A stretch of DNA of 64,000 nucleotides from positions 83,695-147,694 of the forward strand of contig CBDICS010000081.1 of assembly GCA_965277415.1 (NCBI GenBank), in the 5' to 3' direction. Made by a program: the position numbers and the translations under genes. The DNA comes from JAHDHW01 sp965277415. GTDB lineage: Bacteria; Bacteroidota; Bacteroidia; Chitinophagales; Saprospiraceae. Below are positions 1 to 9,804 of the stretch, piece by piece; the first letter of the stretch is position 1, and every line of letters starts with the position of its first letter. The notes below the pieces were generated by a model. That model was not told the origin of the DNA and made no database searches. It saw only the letters and a list, made by a program, of their open reading frames with translations.

Positions 1-1
1 T

Positions 2-409
2 GATATCAGTAAAAACGAAGTACTTACTTTATTTGTAGAGAATAGTGATCGTTCTAAAGCATTATATGCTACAAAAGGTTTAGAAGTAATTGTTCAAAAA
101 ATGGCTAAGCTTTCAGCTTTAAACTTTACGAATGAAGAAGTACCTAATAGTGTTTCCTTTTTGAGTGGCACCGAGAATTATTTTGTAGAAGTTAATATTA
201 CTGTTGATGTTGAAGCAGAATTGATTCGTTTGAAAGATGAATTAAAATATGCAGAAGGCTTTACTGCCTCCGTTAATAAAAAGCTGAGTAATGAACGGTT
301 CGTAAATAATGCACCAGCGGCTGTTGTTGATAAAGAAAAAGCAAAATTAGCAGACGGAGAGGAAAAGATTAAAATATTATTAGAGCAGATTAAGAAATTG
401 CAGAATTAG
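2..409 (+). CDS. valS: Valyl-tRNA synthetase, C-terminal fragment (5' end outside window)
   Basis: The reading frame is open from the window edge, so only about the last 135 residues of the enzyme are present. The tail is the charged coiled-coil arm of class Ia ValS, with the family-typical stretch FVNNAPAAVVDKEKAKL near the end followed by an EKIKILLEQIKKL heptad-like helix. In ValS this arm binds the tRNA body; the catalytic HIGH and KMSKS regions lie outside the window. The gene ends just before a strong hairpin terminator and is convergent with the T9SS genes. An internal ATG at 101 is only a methionine within the fragment and not the start. Identification rests on the distinctive C-terminal arm. 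Confidence 0.9.
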   Translation, partial: DISKNEVLTLFVENSDRSKALYATKGLEVIVQKMAKLSALNFTNEEVPNSVSFLSGTENYFVEVNITVDVEAELIRLKDELKYAEGFTASVNKKLSNERFVNNAPAAVVDKEKAKLADGEEKIKILLEQIKKLQN

Positions 410-433
410 TACAAGCTCTAAAAAAGTCAATAA

Positions 434-470
434 AAAAATCGGTACCGAAGCATTTCGATACCGATTTTTT
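434..470. terminator. Bidirectional intrinsic terminator between valS and the T9SS genes
   Basis: An A-run, the arm ATCGGTACCGAA, a GCAT loop, the arm TTCGATACCGAT (one mismatch) and a T-run form a symmetric hairpin. Placed between convergent genes, it can stop transcription from both sides. Confidence 0.85.
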
Positions 471-542
471 ATTGAGGTCATTTTAAAATCATTAGAATTC
501 AACACAAATGAATAGCAATGATTTTAGAAGATAACCATATGA

Positions 543-2484
543 TTATTTCGTTACAATAAACTGAACAGTTTTGCTTCCTCCTTCAGAGATGAAGTGTGCA
601 AAATATGTTCCAGCAGCATAATTACTTACATTGTATTTGAATGTATCATTTTGAACATTTGAATAAACACGTTCTGTGATCACCTTACCAGTAACATCCA
701 TGATTCTTACGATTGCATCATTATGAGATTCAACCAAATCAAAGTTTAAATTAATAAAAGTCTCAGCAGGATTAGGTGTAACTGTAATCTTATTATCATC
801 AGAAAGTATGTCATTTGTATTAAGGAAAAGAGGTTCAGTTCCAATACCTAATCTAACTACAGGGACGATATCACGACCAAATCCAGTAGACCCATAAGGT
901 TCTGTAGTTAAATCTCCATTGATTCCTAACATAGAACCATATCTTGGAGTCAATAGTTCTTCTGAACGGAATGCCTGAGCACCATAATCATATGCCTCAC
1001 TAGCCATCATAGTGAAATCTACATCATCCACTGTAGAATATTCCAACATGACAATATAGTTAGTATTATCTGCTAGAGGAAGCGCACCAATTTCATTAGT
1101 TGAAAAATCTAAGAAAGGAAGGGTAAGGATGTCTGTACTTAACTCTGTTCCTTGAATTTCATAAAAATTGAACCCTATAGGAGTTCTTTCATCTGGATCA
1201 GCATTTCCATCTTCATTAGCATCTACCCATTGATAAAAGGAAAATAGTAATTAGCCTTCCTGCTACATCTTCTGCATTTCCAACAGTAAACGAACCATAT
1301 CTTGCAAAATAACCATCTCCATTAGGAAAATAGAAACAATTACCATATGCCCAACTATGAGGCTCTCCATCATCCCAGTTACTTGCTGCAGGGGTGATAA
1401 AACGAGTAGAACCCATTTCTTTTGCATAAAGTGTATCCGTAACTGCAAAGTCAAAAACTCTTACATTATTATCCGGCTCAGTATCAATAGAGTCAGCACT
1501 AATCGCATATGTACCAGTGTAAGTAGTCCCAGGTGTTCCAGCAGGTGTAAAACCAGCATCATTAAATAAAACGTTCTCAACAAGTGAGTCAGCTTCAACA
1601 GTACCATAAATGAGATCCTCACTATAGACAGCAGCACTAGTAGCGTCATCTACAATAGTAAGATTAAGTGTTACGCCAGTTTGATCTTGGAAGCCAATAT
1701 TCTCGATATCTGCTAAGAATCCAAATTGTTCCACCTGGCTTGCAGGAGTCTGAGCATTAGGTGCAATTGCAAAAAAGTTATTATTAACTCTCAAGTCAAA
1801 AGCTGCGATGAATAGAGACGTTGGATCAGCATCATATAATTCCAAATCATCAATCAACCAGTAATATTCATAATTACCAATCCATTGCCATTGAAGATAA
1901 ACAGTAGAAGAACCAGCTGCAACAGAAGAAATATCTACCAAAGAAATATCAGGATTAAGTGACCATCTAATAGAGCCTGGTTCATTCCCTGTATTTCCAG
2001 CCGCGATATCAAATAGATTGAAAGAGGTCCAGTTCATGTTATCTGTACTTACTCTAAGAACAACATTGTCAGTTGTTGCAGTACCAAAAACACCAACAAG
2101 ATGTTCTGATTTTACCCAAACGTCTGTTTGTCCAGAACAATCAATAGCGGTTGAAGTCAAACGAATATCATGGTCAGCAGCACCTAATCCATCTGAATCC
2201 ATATAAACAAATCCATTATCTGCTGTAGCAGCTGAAAAATTCATATCATGCTGATTTGAATAAGTTGACCAGTTAAGAATACATGGATTAGTTGCACTTG
2301 GGTCATCACACCAGCCCCATACAGCTGCAGTACCATTAGCAGCTTCACTAGTCCAACCAGTAGGTAAATCTGAAACAGAAGAAAAGTCTTCATTCCAAAA
2401 AACAGTTTGTGCACTTGCTACATTGATAGCAAAAATGGCTGCACAGGCCATTAGTAATACTTTTGTAAATGTTGCCTTCATCAT
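543..2484 (-). pseudogene. T9SS-secreted protein, split by a +1 frameshift in a homopolymer
   Basis: The N-terminal part (2484 to about 1237) has a signal peptide (MMKATF...NVASAQ, about 26 residues), then a MAM/cleaved-adhesin-like beta-sandwich region rich in W, D and S, then the repeat region shared with the next two genes upstream (APNAQTPASQVEQFGF, HSWAYGN). At about 1234-1237 a run of four T on the coding strand is one base longer than expected, and the frame ends with SMGRC. Dropping one T continues as FLYQWVDANEDGNADPDERT and then without a stop into the C-terminal part (1049-543), which carries the type A sorting domain (NPAETFINLNFD ... KTVQFIVTK). Restored, the protein would be about 646 aa. 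The frameshift is either a real inactivation, a phase-variable tract or a homopolymer sequencing error. Function is unknown: a secreted or surface-attached protein. Confidence 0.85.
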
Positions 2485-2579
2485 CTAATTATTTAAGTTA
2501 ATTAAAAAGGAATTGGACAAAAATAAGGAATTTTTAATGTTCGGCTAATTTCTGCTATTCCCAATTTCATACATTATGG

Positions 2580-2614
2580 AAAAACCTCCCGAAGATGTCC
2601 TCGGGAGGTCTTTT
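2580..2614 (-). terminator. Intrinsic terminator downstream of the 795-aa T9SS gene
   Basis: On the minus strand GACCTCCCGA, a short loop and TTCGGGAGGT are followed by TTTTT. This GC-rich stem with a T-tract lies 24 bases past the stop of the 2638-5025 gene and separates it from the frameshifted paralogue. Confidence 0.85.
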
Positions 2615-2637
2615 GATTTTTGAATATTAATTCAAAA

Positions 2638-5025
2638 TTATCTTTGAATAATAAAGCGTTTAGTTCTTGCTCCTTCTTCTGTAATGAAGTTAAGAAGGTA
2701 AGTACCAGCCGCTAGATTACTAACATTATAGTTGTAAGTCTCTTTTGAAACATTATTATAGATTCTGTCTAAGACTACTTTTCCTGTAGCATCCATAATA
2801 CGTACTTCAACTTGCTCTTGTGTATTGATTAGATCAACATTAAGGTTGATAAAATCGCTAGCAGGATTTGGAGACACAGCTATTAGATTGCCTGCTGCCA
2901 ATTCATCAACATTGATCGTTTCTTCTTGAGCGATTTGAAGACGAACTGAAGGAACGACTGTTCCTGTAAAACCAGCAGCACTATATGGCTCAGAACTCAA
3001 ATCACCAGAAATACCCAACATTTCTGCTGGACGATATGGTTTTTGAAAATCAGGATCAGTAATAACACTTGGATTAGATCTCAAAGTTTGAGCTGCATAA
3101 TCCCAAGGCTCTGCTCCAAGCATAACAAAATCATCTGTACCACTCGTAATGTATTCCACCATTACTACATAGTCATTTCCAGATAGAATTGGAACCAATA
3201 CACCATCATCACCACTTGGGAATATCTTAAGTGGAACATTGATCAAATCAGTCGTCGTCTCAAATCCAGTGATTTCATAATTAGCAAATCCAACAGGTGT
3301 TCTTTCATCTGGATCCATATTACCATCCAGGTTTAAATCTTCTGTCCATTCGTAAAGGAAAATAGTCAAAATGGTACCGATAAGTTCTTCACCATTACCT
3401 ACTCCAAAGTCAACAGATTCAGCAAACCACTGATTATCAGGATCTGGAGCATCAGAACCATTTACAATGTGATAGAAATTACCATATGCCCAACTATGAG
3501 GCTCTCCTTCATCCCAATTTGCTCCAGCTGGAACAATTGTACGAGTAACACCCATTTCTTTAGCAAATACAGTATCAGTCACCATAAATTGGAAAGAACG
3601 TTCATTATTACTTGGGTCAAAGTCTACACTATCAGAAGAGATAGAGTAAGTACCCGTATAGCTAGTAACAGTCCCATCAGGCTCAAAACAATCTAGAAAA
3701 GGTTGGTTTTCTACTAGAGAATCAGCAGGAACATTACCATAAGCTAAATCAGATGAATGCACTATTGTGCCGTCAGCATCATCAACAATAGTCATATTCA
3801 AAACCGTATTTGGTTGTTCAGTAGCTCCGATATTAGCAATATCAGCTAAGAAACTAAATTCTTCTACTTGACTTGAAGGCCACATCGCATTAGGCGCAAT
3901 GCCATAGAAGTTCTCCATTACTACCAAATTGTTATTTTCTGGCTCGATCAATTGAACATCATCAATTAACCAGTAATAAAAACCACCACTAAAGGTAAAT
4001 TTAATTCTGATCTGAGATTCACCTGCTAATTCAGGAAGGAAAAATCTTTGTTCATGTGGAACTGGAGATAAAGCGTTAGCTGCTATTTCTGGTGCGACTT
4101 CTTCTTCAGGAGACCAAGTCCCGCCACCATCTATACTATAAGAGAAAGATGCATTACCATTAAGGGGGGCATAAGCATGATAAAATTTGAGAGAAACGGA
4201 TTCAAAATCAGTTCCATCTATTATAGGTGAAATCAATTCCCCTACTAATTGTGGATATGGAGGACCTGGAGGTGGCCCAAAAACTGTATTCATAGAATCT
4301 GCATCAAAAACTGCAGCTCCATTATAAGAAGTTGGAGAAGAAATAGTAGTTGATCTGAATGAACCATTAGAGCAAGAACATGCTTTATATTGCCAAAGAG
4401 CAGTATCTCCAGTAATACTCTGGATAGTCCAGTCATTTAGTCCACCGTCAAAGTCACCTTCTCCAGGATTAGCACCCCAGATCACTACATCACTTGATGG
4501 AGGTTCCCAATAAGAACAGATTCTGAATGTACCAGAATTGTCTGTAGGTGATCCACCTGACCATACCCGTACATAATAAGTAGAGCTAGGAGCAAGGTTA
4601 CCGGTGAAAATTTTGATTTCATCAAGTGTAGCATCAGCACTAGAAAAACAGGCAAGCGGAACTTCGTCAATTCCACAGCCAGCATAAAAAGCCATTCCTA
4701 CAGCTGGTACATCACCTGCTTGATTTCCAAAAAATGTTTTTACGATTAATGCTCCTTCAGGAACAACAGCAGGAGTGGTAACAGAGTACCAAACATCATC
4801 GGCAAACCAAGAACCAGAACATACATTTGCTGGAGTAGTAGAAGCTGTTCCTGCAAGGGTTGTACCTTCCGTAGTTGTACAGTCATTTTCATCAAGGCCA
4901 ATTGTCAGAGCTACAGCAGCGGCACAATCATCATTTGCTGGTTGTGCGAATGCGGGAGCTGAAAACAATAGCGCCAAAATGCTAAATAGAATAGAGATTT
5001 TAGGCATTGTCAAATTTGTCTTCAT
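2638..5025 (-). CDS. T9SS type A sorting domain protein with MAM-like domain (795 aa)
   Basis: A signal peptide (about residues 1-27, ending APAFAQ) is followed by a PANDDCAAA segment typical of secreted Bacteroidota adhesin-like proteins. A MAM/jelly-roll-like region follows at about 188-355 (WTIQSI to WLIDDVQL). Next comes a block shared with both neighbouring paralogues (FYGIAPNAMWPSSQVEEF, then HSWAYGN), a calcium-loop-like DLNLDGNMDPDER at about 562, and a C-terminal type A sorting domain (SPNPASDFINLNVDL ... KRFIIQR). In this family the tail directs export through the type IX system and anchoring at the cell surface. No catalytic motif is visible, so adhesion or matrix binding is only a guess. 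It has its own downstream terminator, suggesting separate transcription from the gene below it. Confidence 0.85.
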   Translation of the reverse strand: MKTNLTMPKISILFSILALLFSAPAFAQPANDDCAAAVALTIGLDENDCTTTEGTTLAGTASTTPANVCSGSWFADDVWYSVTTPAVVPEGALIVKTFFGNQAGDVPAVGMAFYAGCGIDEVPLACFSSADATLDEIKIFTGNLAPSSTYYVRVWSGGSPTDNSGTFRICSYWEPPSSDVVIWGANPGEGDFDGGLNDWTIQSITGDTALWQYKACSCSNGSFRSTTISSPTSYNGAAVFDADSMNTVFGPPPGPPYPQLVGELISPIIDGTDFESVSLKFYHAYAPLNGNASFSYSIDGGGTWSPEEEVAPEIAANALSPVPHEQRFFLPELAGESQIRIKFTFSGGFYYWLIDDVQLIEPENNNLVVMENFYGIAPNAMWPSSQVEEFSFLADIANIGATEQPNTVLNMTIVDDADGTIVHSSDLAYGNVPADSLVENQPFLDCFEPDGTVTSYTGTYSISSDSVDFDPSNNERSFQFMVTDTVFAKEMGVTRTIVPAGANWDEGEPHSWAYGNFYHIVNGSDAPDPDNQWFAESVDFGVGNGEELIGTILTIFLYEWTEDLNLDGNMDPDERTPVGFANYEITGFETTTDLINVPLKIFPSGDDGVLVPILSGNDYVVMVEYITSGTDDFVMLGAEPWDYAAQTLRSNPSVITDPDFQKPYRPAEMLGISGDLSSEPYSAAGFTGTVVPSVRLQIAQEETINVDELAAGNLIAVSPNPASDFINLNVDLINTQEQVEVRIMDATGKVVLDRIYNNVSKETYNYNVSNLAAGTYLLNFITEEGARTKRFIIQR

Positions 5026-5179
5026 AATTATCTTTTTTAATAAAGTTTAATTGAAATAAGAGGAAGCGTAAAATTAAGAAAAATGGTGATATTTTATGAT
5101 AATAAACCTTGTTATGTTTGATGTTGGCAAATTAGACAAAAAACTGTCTCCATATTTACATTATATCAAACCTATTTCA

Positions 5180-6643
5180 TTACTTTTTAACGTTAAAAGG
5201 GGCTGATATGGCTGTTCCATTGGTTTTAAAAACTACAAAATAAACCCCATTTGTATAGTGGCTTACATCTATTTGAGTATTTTGACCTGAATTGAAATCA
5301 ATTTTCTTTTCTTGAATTAATCGACCTAATAGGTCATAAACAAGTAATGTCCCTTGTTTTGCTGTATTCATCTTGGGTATTTCAATATTTAAAATGCCAC
5401 TACTCGGATTAGGGGAAAGAAAGAGTTGATCATCTGATGATACCAATTCATTTGAGAGGTTTGAAAGAGTAGATGTTAGTACTAATCGGGCAACAGGTGC
5501 AATATGTCTCCCAAAGCCTACAGAGCTATACGATTCAACACTTAAATCTCCTCCGATTCCAAGCATCTGTGCATATCTTGGAGTACCGACTTCGATTGAG
5601 AAAGCAACTTGAGCAGAGTAATCAAATTCATCACTTGTAGAGAAAAAAATAGTGTTTTGTGTATTCGGCGTAACATATTCGAGCATCAAGACATATGCTG
5701 TACCACTTTCTAATTCAATAGGTCCCGGTTCGTTTGAAGGAAATTTACTTAAAGGGATATTGATCAGATCGGTTGGTGATTCAGTTCCAATAATCTCATA
5801 ATTGTTAAATCCTACAATCTCTCTTTCATCTGGATCCATATTGGAATCACTATTCGTATCCACCCATTTATACAAAAAAATACTAAGAAGTGTATTTGAA
5901 ATAGCTGGATCATCCGCATTGCCAATACTGAAAACAGCTGATTTTGCACTTGCGGCGTCTCCATCCGCTATATAATAATAATTGCCATAAGCCCAGCTAT
6001 GGGGTTCACCTATGGGCCAATTTCCACCTGCTGGCGATAGAATCTGTGTAGCTCCTGTCTCTTTTGAGAAGATAGAATCAATAGTTGAATAGGTAAAAGA
6101 TTGTTGATTGTTAGAAAGGTCAGGGTCTGGACAGTCAGATGTTATAGTGTATGTACCGATATAATCGACTTGAGATTCACTAGGCGTATAACAATCTGGA
6201 AACAGTATAGTATTGATTACCCCTGTAGAAAGAGTATCCCCTAAGCTTATAGAGTCTGTGAAGCTTATAGATCCATCTAATACATTTTTAATTTCAATAC
6301 CTAGAACGATATTATTGCCTATGGAACCTCCTTGCGCAAGAAAATCAGTCCCGAAATAAAAACATTCGACTTGGCTTGCTGGCCACATGGCATTCGGTGC
6401 AATAGCATAAAAATTCGATGCAATCTCTAAATCTGAATTTCTATTCTGGTTAGCACCTGGCCTGGAAGGATTTGTTTGAATACCTTCTATAGGATAGCTA
6501 ATATAAGGGACTGTTTGGGCAAATGAATGATTTGTGATAAAGATTAGACTTAGAATAGGGAGTACCTTAAAATATGTTTTTACAGGTTGGAAGGTAAAAT
6601 TTAGATTGGTTTTGAATATTCGAGTTAATAGATTTGTTTTCAT
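5180..6643 (-). CDS. T9SS type A sorting domain protein, short paralogue (487 aa)
   Basis: The N-terminus is unusually long and basic before the hydrophobic signal segment (FKVLPILSLIFITNHSFAQ, cleavage near 43). It lacks the MAM-like domain of its two neighbours and goes directly into the shared block: FYAIAPNAMWPASQVECF, a HSWAYGNYYYIADGD segment, the calcium-loop-like DTNSDSNMDPDER, then a sorting domain (SPNPSSGILNIEIPK ... APFNVKK). It is the third member of a tandem paralogue set at 543-6643. The common block therefore appears to be the functional core, with the N-terminal domain variable. Function is unknown; the expected location is the cell surface or medium. Confidence 0.83.
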   Translation of the reverse strand: MKTNLLTRIFKTNLNFTFQPVKTYFKVLPILSLIFITNHSFAQTVPYISYPIEGIQTNPSRPGANQNRNSDLEIASNFYAIAPNAMWPASQVECFYFGTDFLAQGGSIGNNIVLGIEIKNVLDGSISFTDSISLGDTLSTGVINTILFPDCYTPSESQVDYIGTYTITSDCPDPDLSNNQQSFTYSTIDSIFSKETGATQILSPAGGNWPIGEPHSWAYGNYYYIADGDAASAKSAVFSIGNADDPAISNTLLSIFLYKWVDTNSDSNMDPDEREIVGFNNYEIIGTESPTDLINIPLSKFPSNEPGPIELESGTAYVLMLEYVTPNTQNTIFFSTSDEFDYSAQVAFSIEVGTPRYAQMLGIGGDLSVESYSSVGFGRHIAPVARLVLTSTLSNLSNELVSSDDQLFLSPNPSSGILNIEIPKMNTAKQGTLLVYDLLGRLIQEKKIDFNSGQNTQIDVSHYTNGVYFVVFKTNGTAISAPFNVKK

Positions 6644-6822
6644 AATAAATTTTGTTTAGTAATTAATTGATTTTCATTGTTTTGAATATAGCCTACTAAA
6701 AGCTATAATATTTCATTTGATAGTTATTTATTTGTTTCTAATAGGAAGAATTAACCCAATATTGTGACTCTTAAGAATCAGAACTAGCCTGATGCTTAAA
6801 CCTCAGAAATTAAGTTTTATAG

Positions 6823-6986
6823 AGTTGTTTTTTTTAAGTGAGTGAACTTGCTTAAAAATGGCTGCTATTACGAGCAACAGATATTTTGCATCAAGACGAG
6901 ACTTTAAAATCGCTGCATAGCAGGGCTACATGAGATTTTTAAAACGAAGTATTGAAGCAAAAGATCGTTTCGTAGTTTAAACAACT
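6823..6986. repeat. 164-bp full-length imperfect hairpin element
   Basis: The 511-base gap between the T9SS gene and the kinase holds an imperfect palindrome. It starts AGTTGTTT and ends AAACAACT. Inner arms pair over most of the length: a segment GATTTTTAAAACGAAG on the right matches the reverse complement of GACTTTAAAATC on the left, and TTTTGCATCAA pairs with TTGAAGCAAAA, around a centre GCATAGC/GCTACATG. No open reading frame of note crosses it. It resembles the hairpins at 20110 and 35068 in length and layout but not in sequence. The rest of the gap shows nothing recognisable. Confidence 0.6.
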
Positions 6987-7154
6987 TCAGTATATAATTG
7001 CAGTAACCAAATGAAATAGAAAGGGAATGATTGCCCCAATACCTATTTCTTCATTCTGTAGAAGTGGTCATCCAAATATTATTAATTATCAGACAAAAAA
7101 ATGTAAACTAGTATGCAATTTATGAGCTAAGGCATACCATAAAGATTGGAAAAG

Positions 7155-8150
7155 TCAGGTTTTAGAACTGAAAAGTAACTGTTTATACTCTTGAAGTAAT
7201 TGTGTTTTATTGACAGGGACTACACCTACTTTTTCACATACTTGACCTCCGGCAAGGTTTGCAAGAATGGCAATGTCTTGCAAATTTAATTGCAGAGCAA
7301 TGCCTAATGCAGCAATACTGATAACGGTATCTCCTGCACCACAAACATCTGCGATATTTCGAGCCTGAGTAGGAAGAATAGACTGATTAATACCATCATC
7401 AATAAAAATTCCTTTGTCAGAGAGTGTAACCATTGTATGCAAATGTTGGCATTTAGACCGTAAATATTGTGAAGCCTCACTTAAAGAATTCGTATTTGAT
7501 TTTACATCCAATGGTAGAGCATCTTGTATTTCTTTTAGGTTGGGTTTGAATAAAGTGGCTTGTTTAAACTCCAGAAAATTATGCAATTTAGGATCAACAA
7601 CAGTTGGAATACTTCGTTCTTTTGCTTCTCTTAATACTTGTTGGATAACATTTAAACTCAAGACTCCTTTATTATAGTCCTGAAATAGGATAACATGGAT
7701 AGAGTGCTCTGTTAGGATCCTTTTAATATTGAAAAGCAGTGATTCTTCTTCTTCTGAATGGAGGGCAAAAGTATCTTCCTGATCGATTCTCAATAAATGT
7801 TGATTGGCGGCTAAGATACGAGTTTTGACTGTAGTGCATCTTTTTTCAGATAGTATGATACCCTTTTGATCTATTTCTTCGGATGGAAGCAGGTTTATAA
7901 AAGTCTGAGCATTATCATCCTTACCTATTACACTGCAAAGGAAGGGCTTGGCGCCCATTGCTTTTATATTCAGGGCTACATTTGCAGCGCCACCTAAACG
8001 GTTCTCAGTAGTATTTAAACGAATGATTGGCACGGGAGCTTCTGGTGAAATCCGATCTACCTTACCAGTCAAATAACGGTCTACCATTACATCACCAACA
8101 ATAAGGATATTCAGATGATTTATCTTGTCGAAAACTTCTTGTGGATTCAC
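7155..8150 (-). CDS. hldA: D-glycero-beta-D-manno-heptose-7-phosphate kinase (PfkB family)
   Basis: This PfkB-type kinase has 331 aa, the length of the kinase half of HldE, without the nucleotidyltransferase half. Visible motifs are IVGDVMVDRYLTGKVDRISPEAPVP split across residues 17-41 (typical of RfaE/HldE domain I), the sugar-binding GGAANVALN at 53-61, and the catalytic DVCGAGDT with D274 as likely base. It phosphorylates heptose 7-phosphate at C1 in ADP-heptose synthesis for LPS inner core. The start is GTG at 8150; no ATG is better placed. It lies 81 bases downstream of the M15-like gene, at the end of the waaA operon, which fits the LPS role. A related PfkB sugar kinase is the main alternative. 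Confidence 0.85.
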   Translation of the reverse strand: MNPQEVFDKINHLNILIVGDVMVDRYLTGKVDRISPEAPVPIIRLNTTENRLGGAANVALNIKAMGAKPFLCSVIGKDDNAQTFINLLPSEEIDQKGIILSEKRCTTVKTRILAANQHLLRIDQEDTFALHSEEEESLLFNIKRILTEHSIHVILFQDYNKGVLSLNVIQQVLREAKERSIPTVVDPKLHNFLEFKQATLFKPNLKEIQDALPLDVKSNTNSLSEASQYLRSKCQHLHTMVTLSDKGIFIDDGINQSILPTQARNIADVCGAGDTVISIAALGIALQLNLQDIAILANLAGGQVCEKVGVVPVNKTQLLQEYKQLLFSSKT

Positions 8151-8231
8151 AGCGGAAAATTAAGAAAAATCAAATGAAATTGATAAAAGAGGGATAGAAA
8201 AAGCGAAATCCTCACCTAGATAATCACATAC

Positions 8232-8990
8232 CTAGTAAAACCACCTCGCCCTTTTCCCTCGCGTATCAAAATGCAAAACATTCGCATCACTTTTATATTT
8301 TCCGAGCCCGCCACTATTTTTAATAATTTCTTTATCTAATAAATCAAAAACAAGAATGGCATCTTTAGCATCTGCTGAACCATCCCCATTGATATCATAT
8401 ATTTGAATGTCAATAGCATCTCCAAATTGATGACGACTGCATATTTTTCCGCCTACAATTTCATTATATATTGGTGTTCTAAAGCTTGAATTTATGCTGA
8501 ATTGATCGCCACGATAACCTTTCTCTTCTAATTTTTTCTTTAGCGATAACATTTTTAAAAGGATGCGTTTGTCAATTAAGAGGTATTGAGTTTTATCTAA
8601 ATGTGGAAAACCAAAAGAATTAGCTAAAAAAGGACTGCCAGATAAAAAGTCAAGCACCCGAAAATCTGCTACCAAATATTTATAACGATCAAACCAATTT
8701 ATTTTTAGAAACCTCCTTTTTTTATATAAAGCAGATTTTTGAATAGAATAGCATGTCTTATCCTCTTTAGAAACTAGATCCTGTTTTTTTTGATCCGGGA
8801 GTTGATCATAATCAACCATCTCAAAAGAATTGAATTGGGATTCTAATTCTTCCCTAGTTTCTATTGTTTTTTGCTGTGTGAACAAATCATAAATGTAACC
8901 TAATTGGGGATCGAACAACCAAAGCATCCAGTATATAGAAACAAAAAAGCAAGTGTAAAAAATAAGTATCTTGAACCGATTAAAAGACAT
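8232..8990 (-). CDS. Membrane-anchored M15-type (YcbK-like) peptidase with dockerin-like calcium loop
   Basis: The start is placed at ATG 8990, two bases after the upstream methyltransferase stop; a longer frame to 9047 would overlap that gene and is unlikely. The N-terminus MSFNRFKILIFYTCFFVSI is a membrane anchor or uncleaved signal. The C-terminal half carries the M15 zinc signature: SSFRTPIYN, then SRHQFGDAIDI (His and Asp ligands) and LHFDTRG (second His). This matches D-alanyl-D-alanine carboxypeptidase-like hydrolases of the periplasm. Between the ligands sits DINGDGSADAKD, which fits the type I dockerin/EF-hand loop pattern DxNxDGxxxxxD. The target is probably peptidoglycan, but the substrate is not shown by sequence. 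It sits within the waaA operon. Confidence 0.75.
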   Translation of the reverse strand: MSFNRFKILIFYTCFFVSIYWMLWLFDPQLGYIYDLFTQQKTIETREELESQFNSFEMVDYDQLPDQKKQDLVSKEDKTCYSIQKSALYKKRRFLKINWFDRYKYLVADFRVLDFLSGSPFLANSFGFPHLDKTQYLLIDKRILLKMLSLKKKLEEKGYRGDQFSINSSFRTPIYNEIVGGKICSRHQFGDAIDIQIYDINGDGSADAKDAILVFDLLDKEIIKNSGGLGKYKSDANVLHFDTRGKRARWFY

Positions 8991-8991
8991 A

Positions 8992-9804
8992 TTATGGATT
9001 GAATTTAATAAGATCAAGTGCCACCTTAAATTTCTTATTGGGTTCAACAGGAATAACTAAAGGCGCACTATTGATTGGTTCTCTTGTAAAGATAGCACAC
9101 ATCGTATTCGAAACATGGTATAAGTTTTTATGAAAATGTTTTGGCGTACCATCTAAAATTCCAGCCATCACTTCAGGTCTGATTTTTTCTGGAGAATATG
9201 CATAATCATGCCACACAATGATACTTTCATCATGTAAAAGGTGTAGGAAGACCTTTTCTGTATCATTTTTAATATAATCGTAATGGTGATCTCCATCAAT
9301 GAAAATTAGGTCAAATTTTTTGTTTAAACCCGAAAAATCAAAGGTCTTGGAATCGCCATAAACATAGTGGATATTATCTCGCTCTCCTGAAAAGAAGCCA
9401 TGTAGCTTTGCGTACAGACGGCTTTGATCCATTGCTTCTAAGGTTTCTTTAGGTAAGTTAAGTGTATAGCAATCCGCACCAGTATCAGCAACATTAACTA
9501 CACTTTCTCCTCTCCATGTCCCAATTTCAAAATAAGTACAATCTTTTTTCTTTTTACTTAAGCCTTTTAATAAAGCCAAATCAGTAGGAAGAGAACCACC
9601 GCCAAGAAAAGCAAAGGTTTCCAGCGTCTCGGTAGTGTTTGGCAATAGATCAGCAAAATCAACAACTGGTAATGTGGAATCAATTTGATAGCGTCTGTTT
9701 ATCATTTCCATCCAAACCTCATCGTCATTAATAATTCGATTGAGTAACCAAGGGTTTTTGATGATTCTCAAAATTGCTTTAAAAGCTTTTAATAGTTTTA
9801 TCAT
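8992..9804 (-). CDS. Class I SAM-dependent methyltransferase
   Basis: 270 aa. The Rossmann-type SAM-binding motif I is seen as YFEIGTWRGESVVN, with FDLIFIDGDHHYDYIKND as motif for strands 4 to 5, and a later IIVWHDYAY. This layout matches the Methyltransf_24 group, which often acts on sugars or small metabolites. The start ATG overlaps the stop of waaA by 4 bases (ATGA), so it is translationally coupled to Kdo transferase, suggesting a role in LPS or polysaccharide modification. The acceptor substrate cannot be told from the sequence. Confidence 0.8.
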   Translation of the reverse strand: MIKLLKAFKAILRIIKNPWLLNRIINDDEVWMEMINRRYQIDSTLPVVDFADLLPNTTETLETFAFLGGGSLPTDLALLKGLSKKKKDCTYFEIGTWRGESVVNVADTGADCYTLNLPKETLEAMDQSRLYAKLHGFFSGERDNIHYVYGDSKTFDFSGLNKKFDLIFIDGDHHYDYIKNDTEKVFLHLLHDESIIVWHDYAYSPEKIRPEVMAGILDGTPKHFHKNLYHVSNTMCAIFTREPINSAPLVIPVEPNKKFKVALDLIKFNP

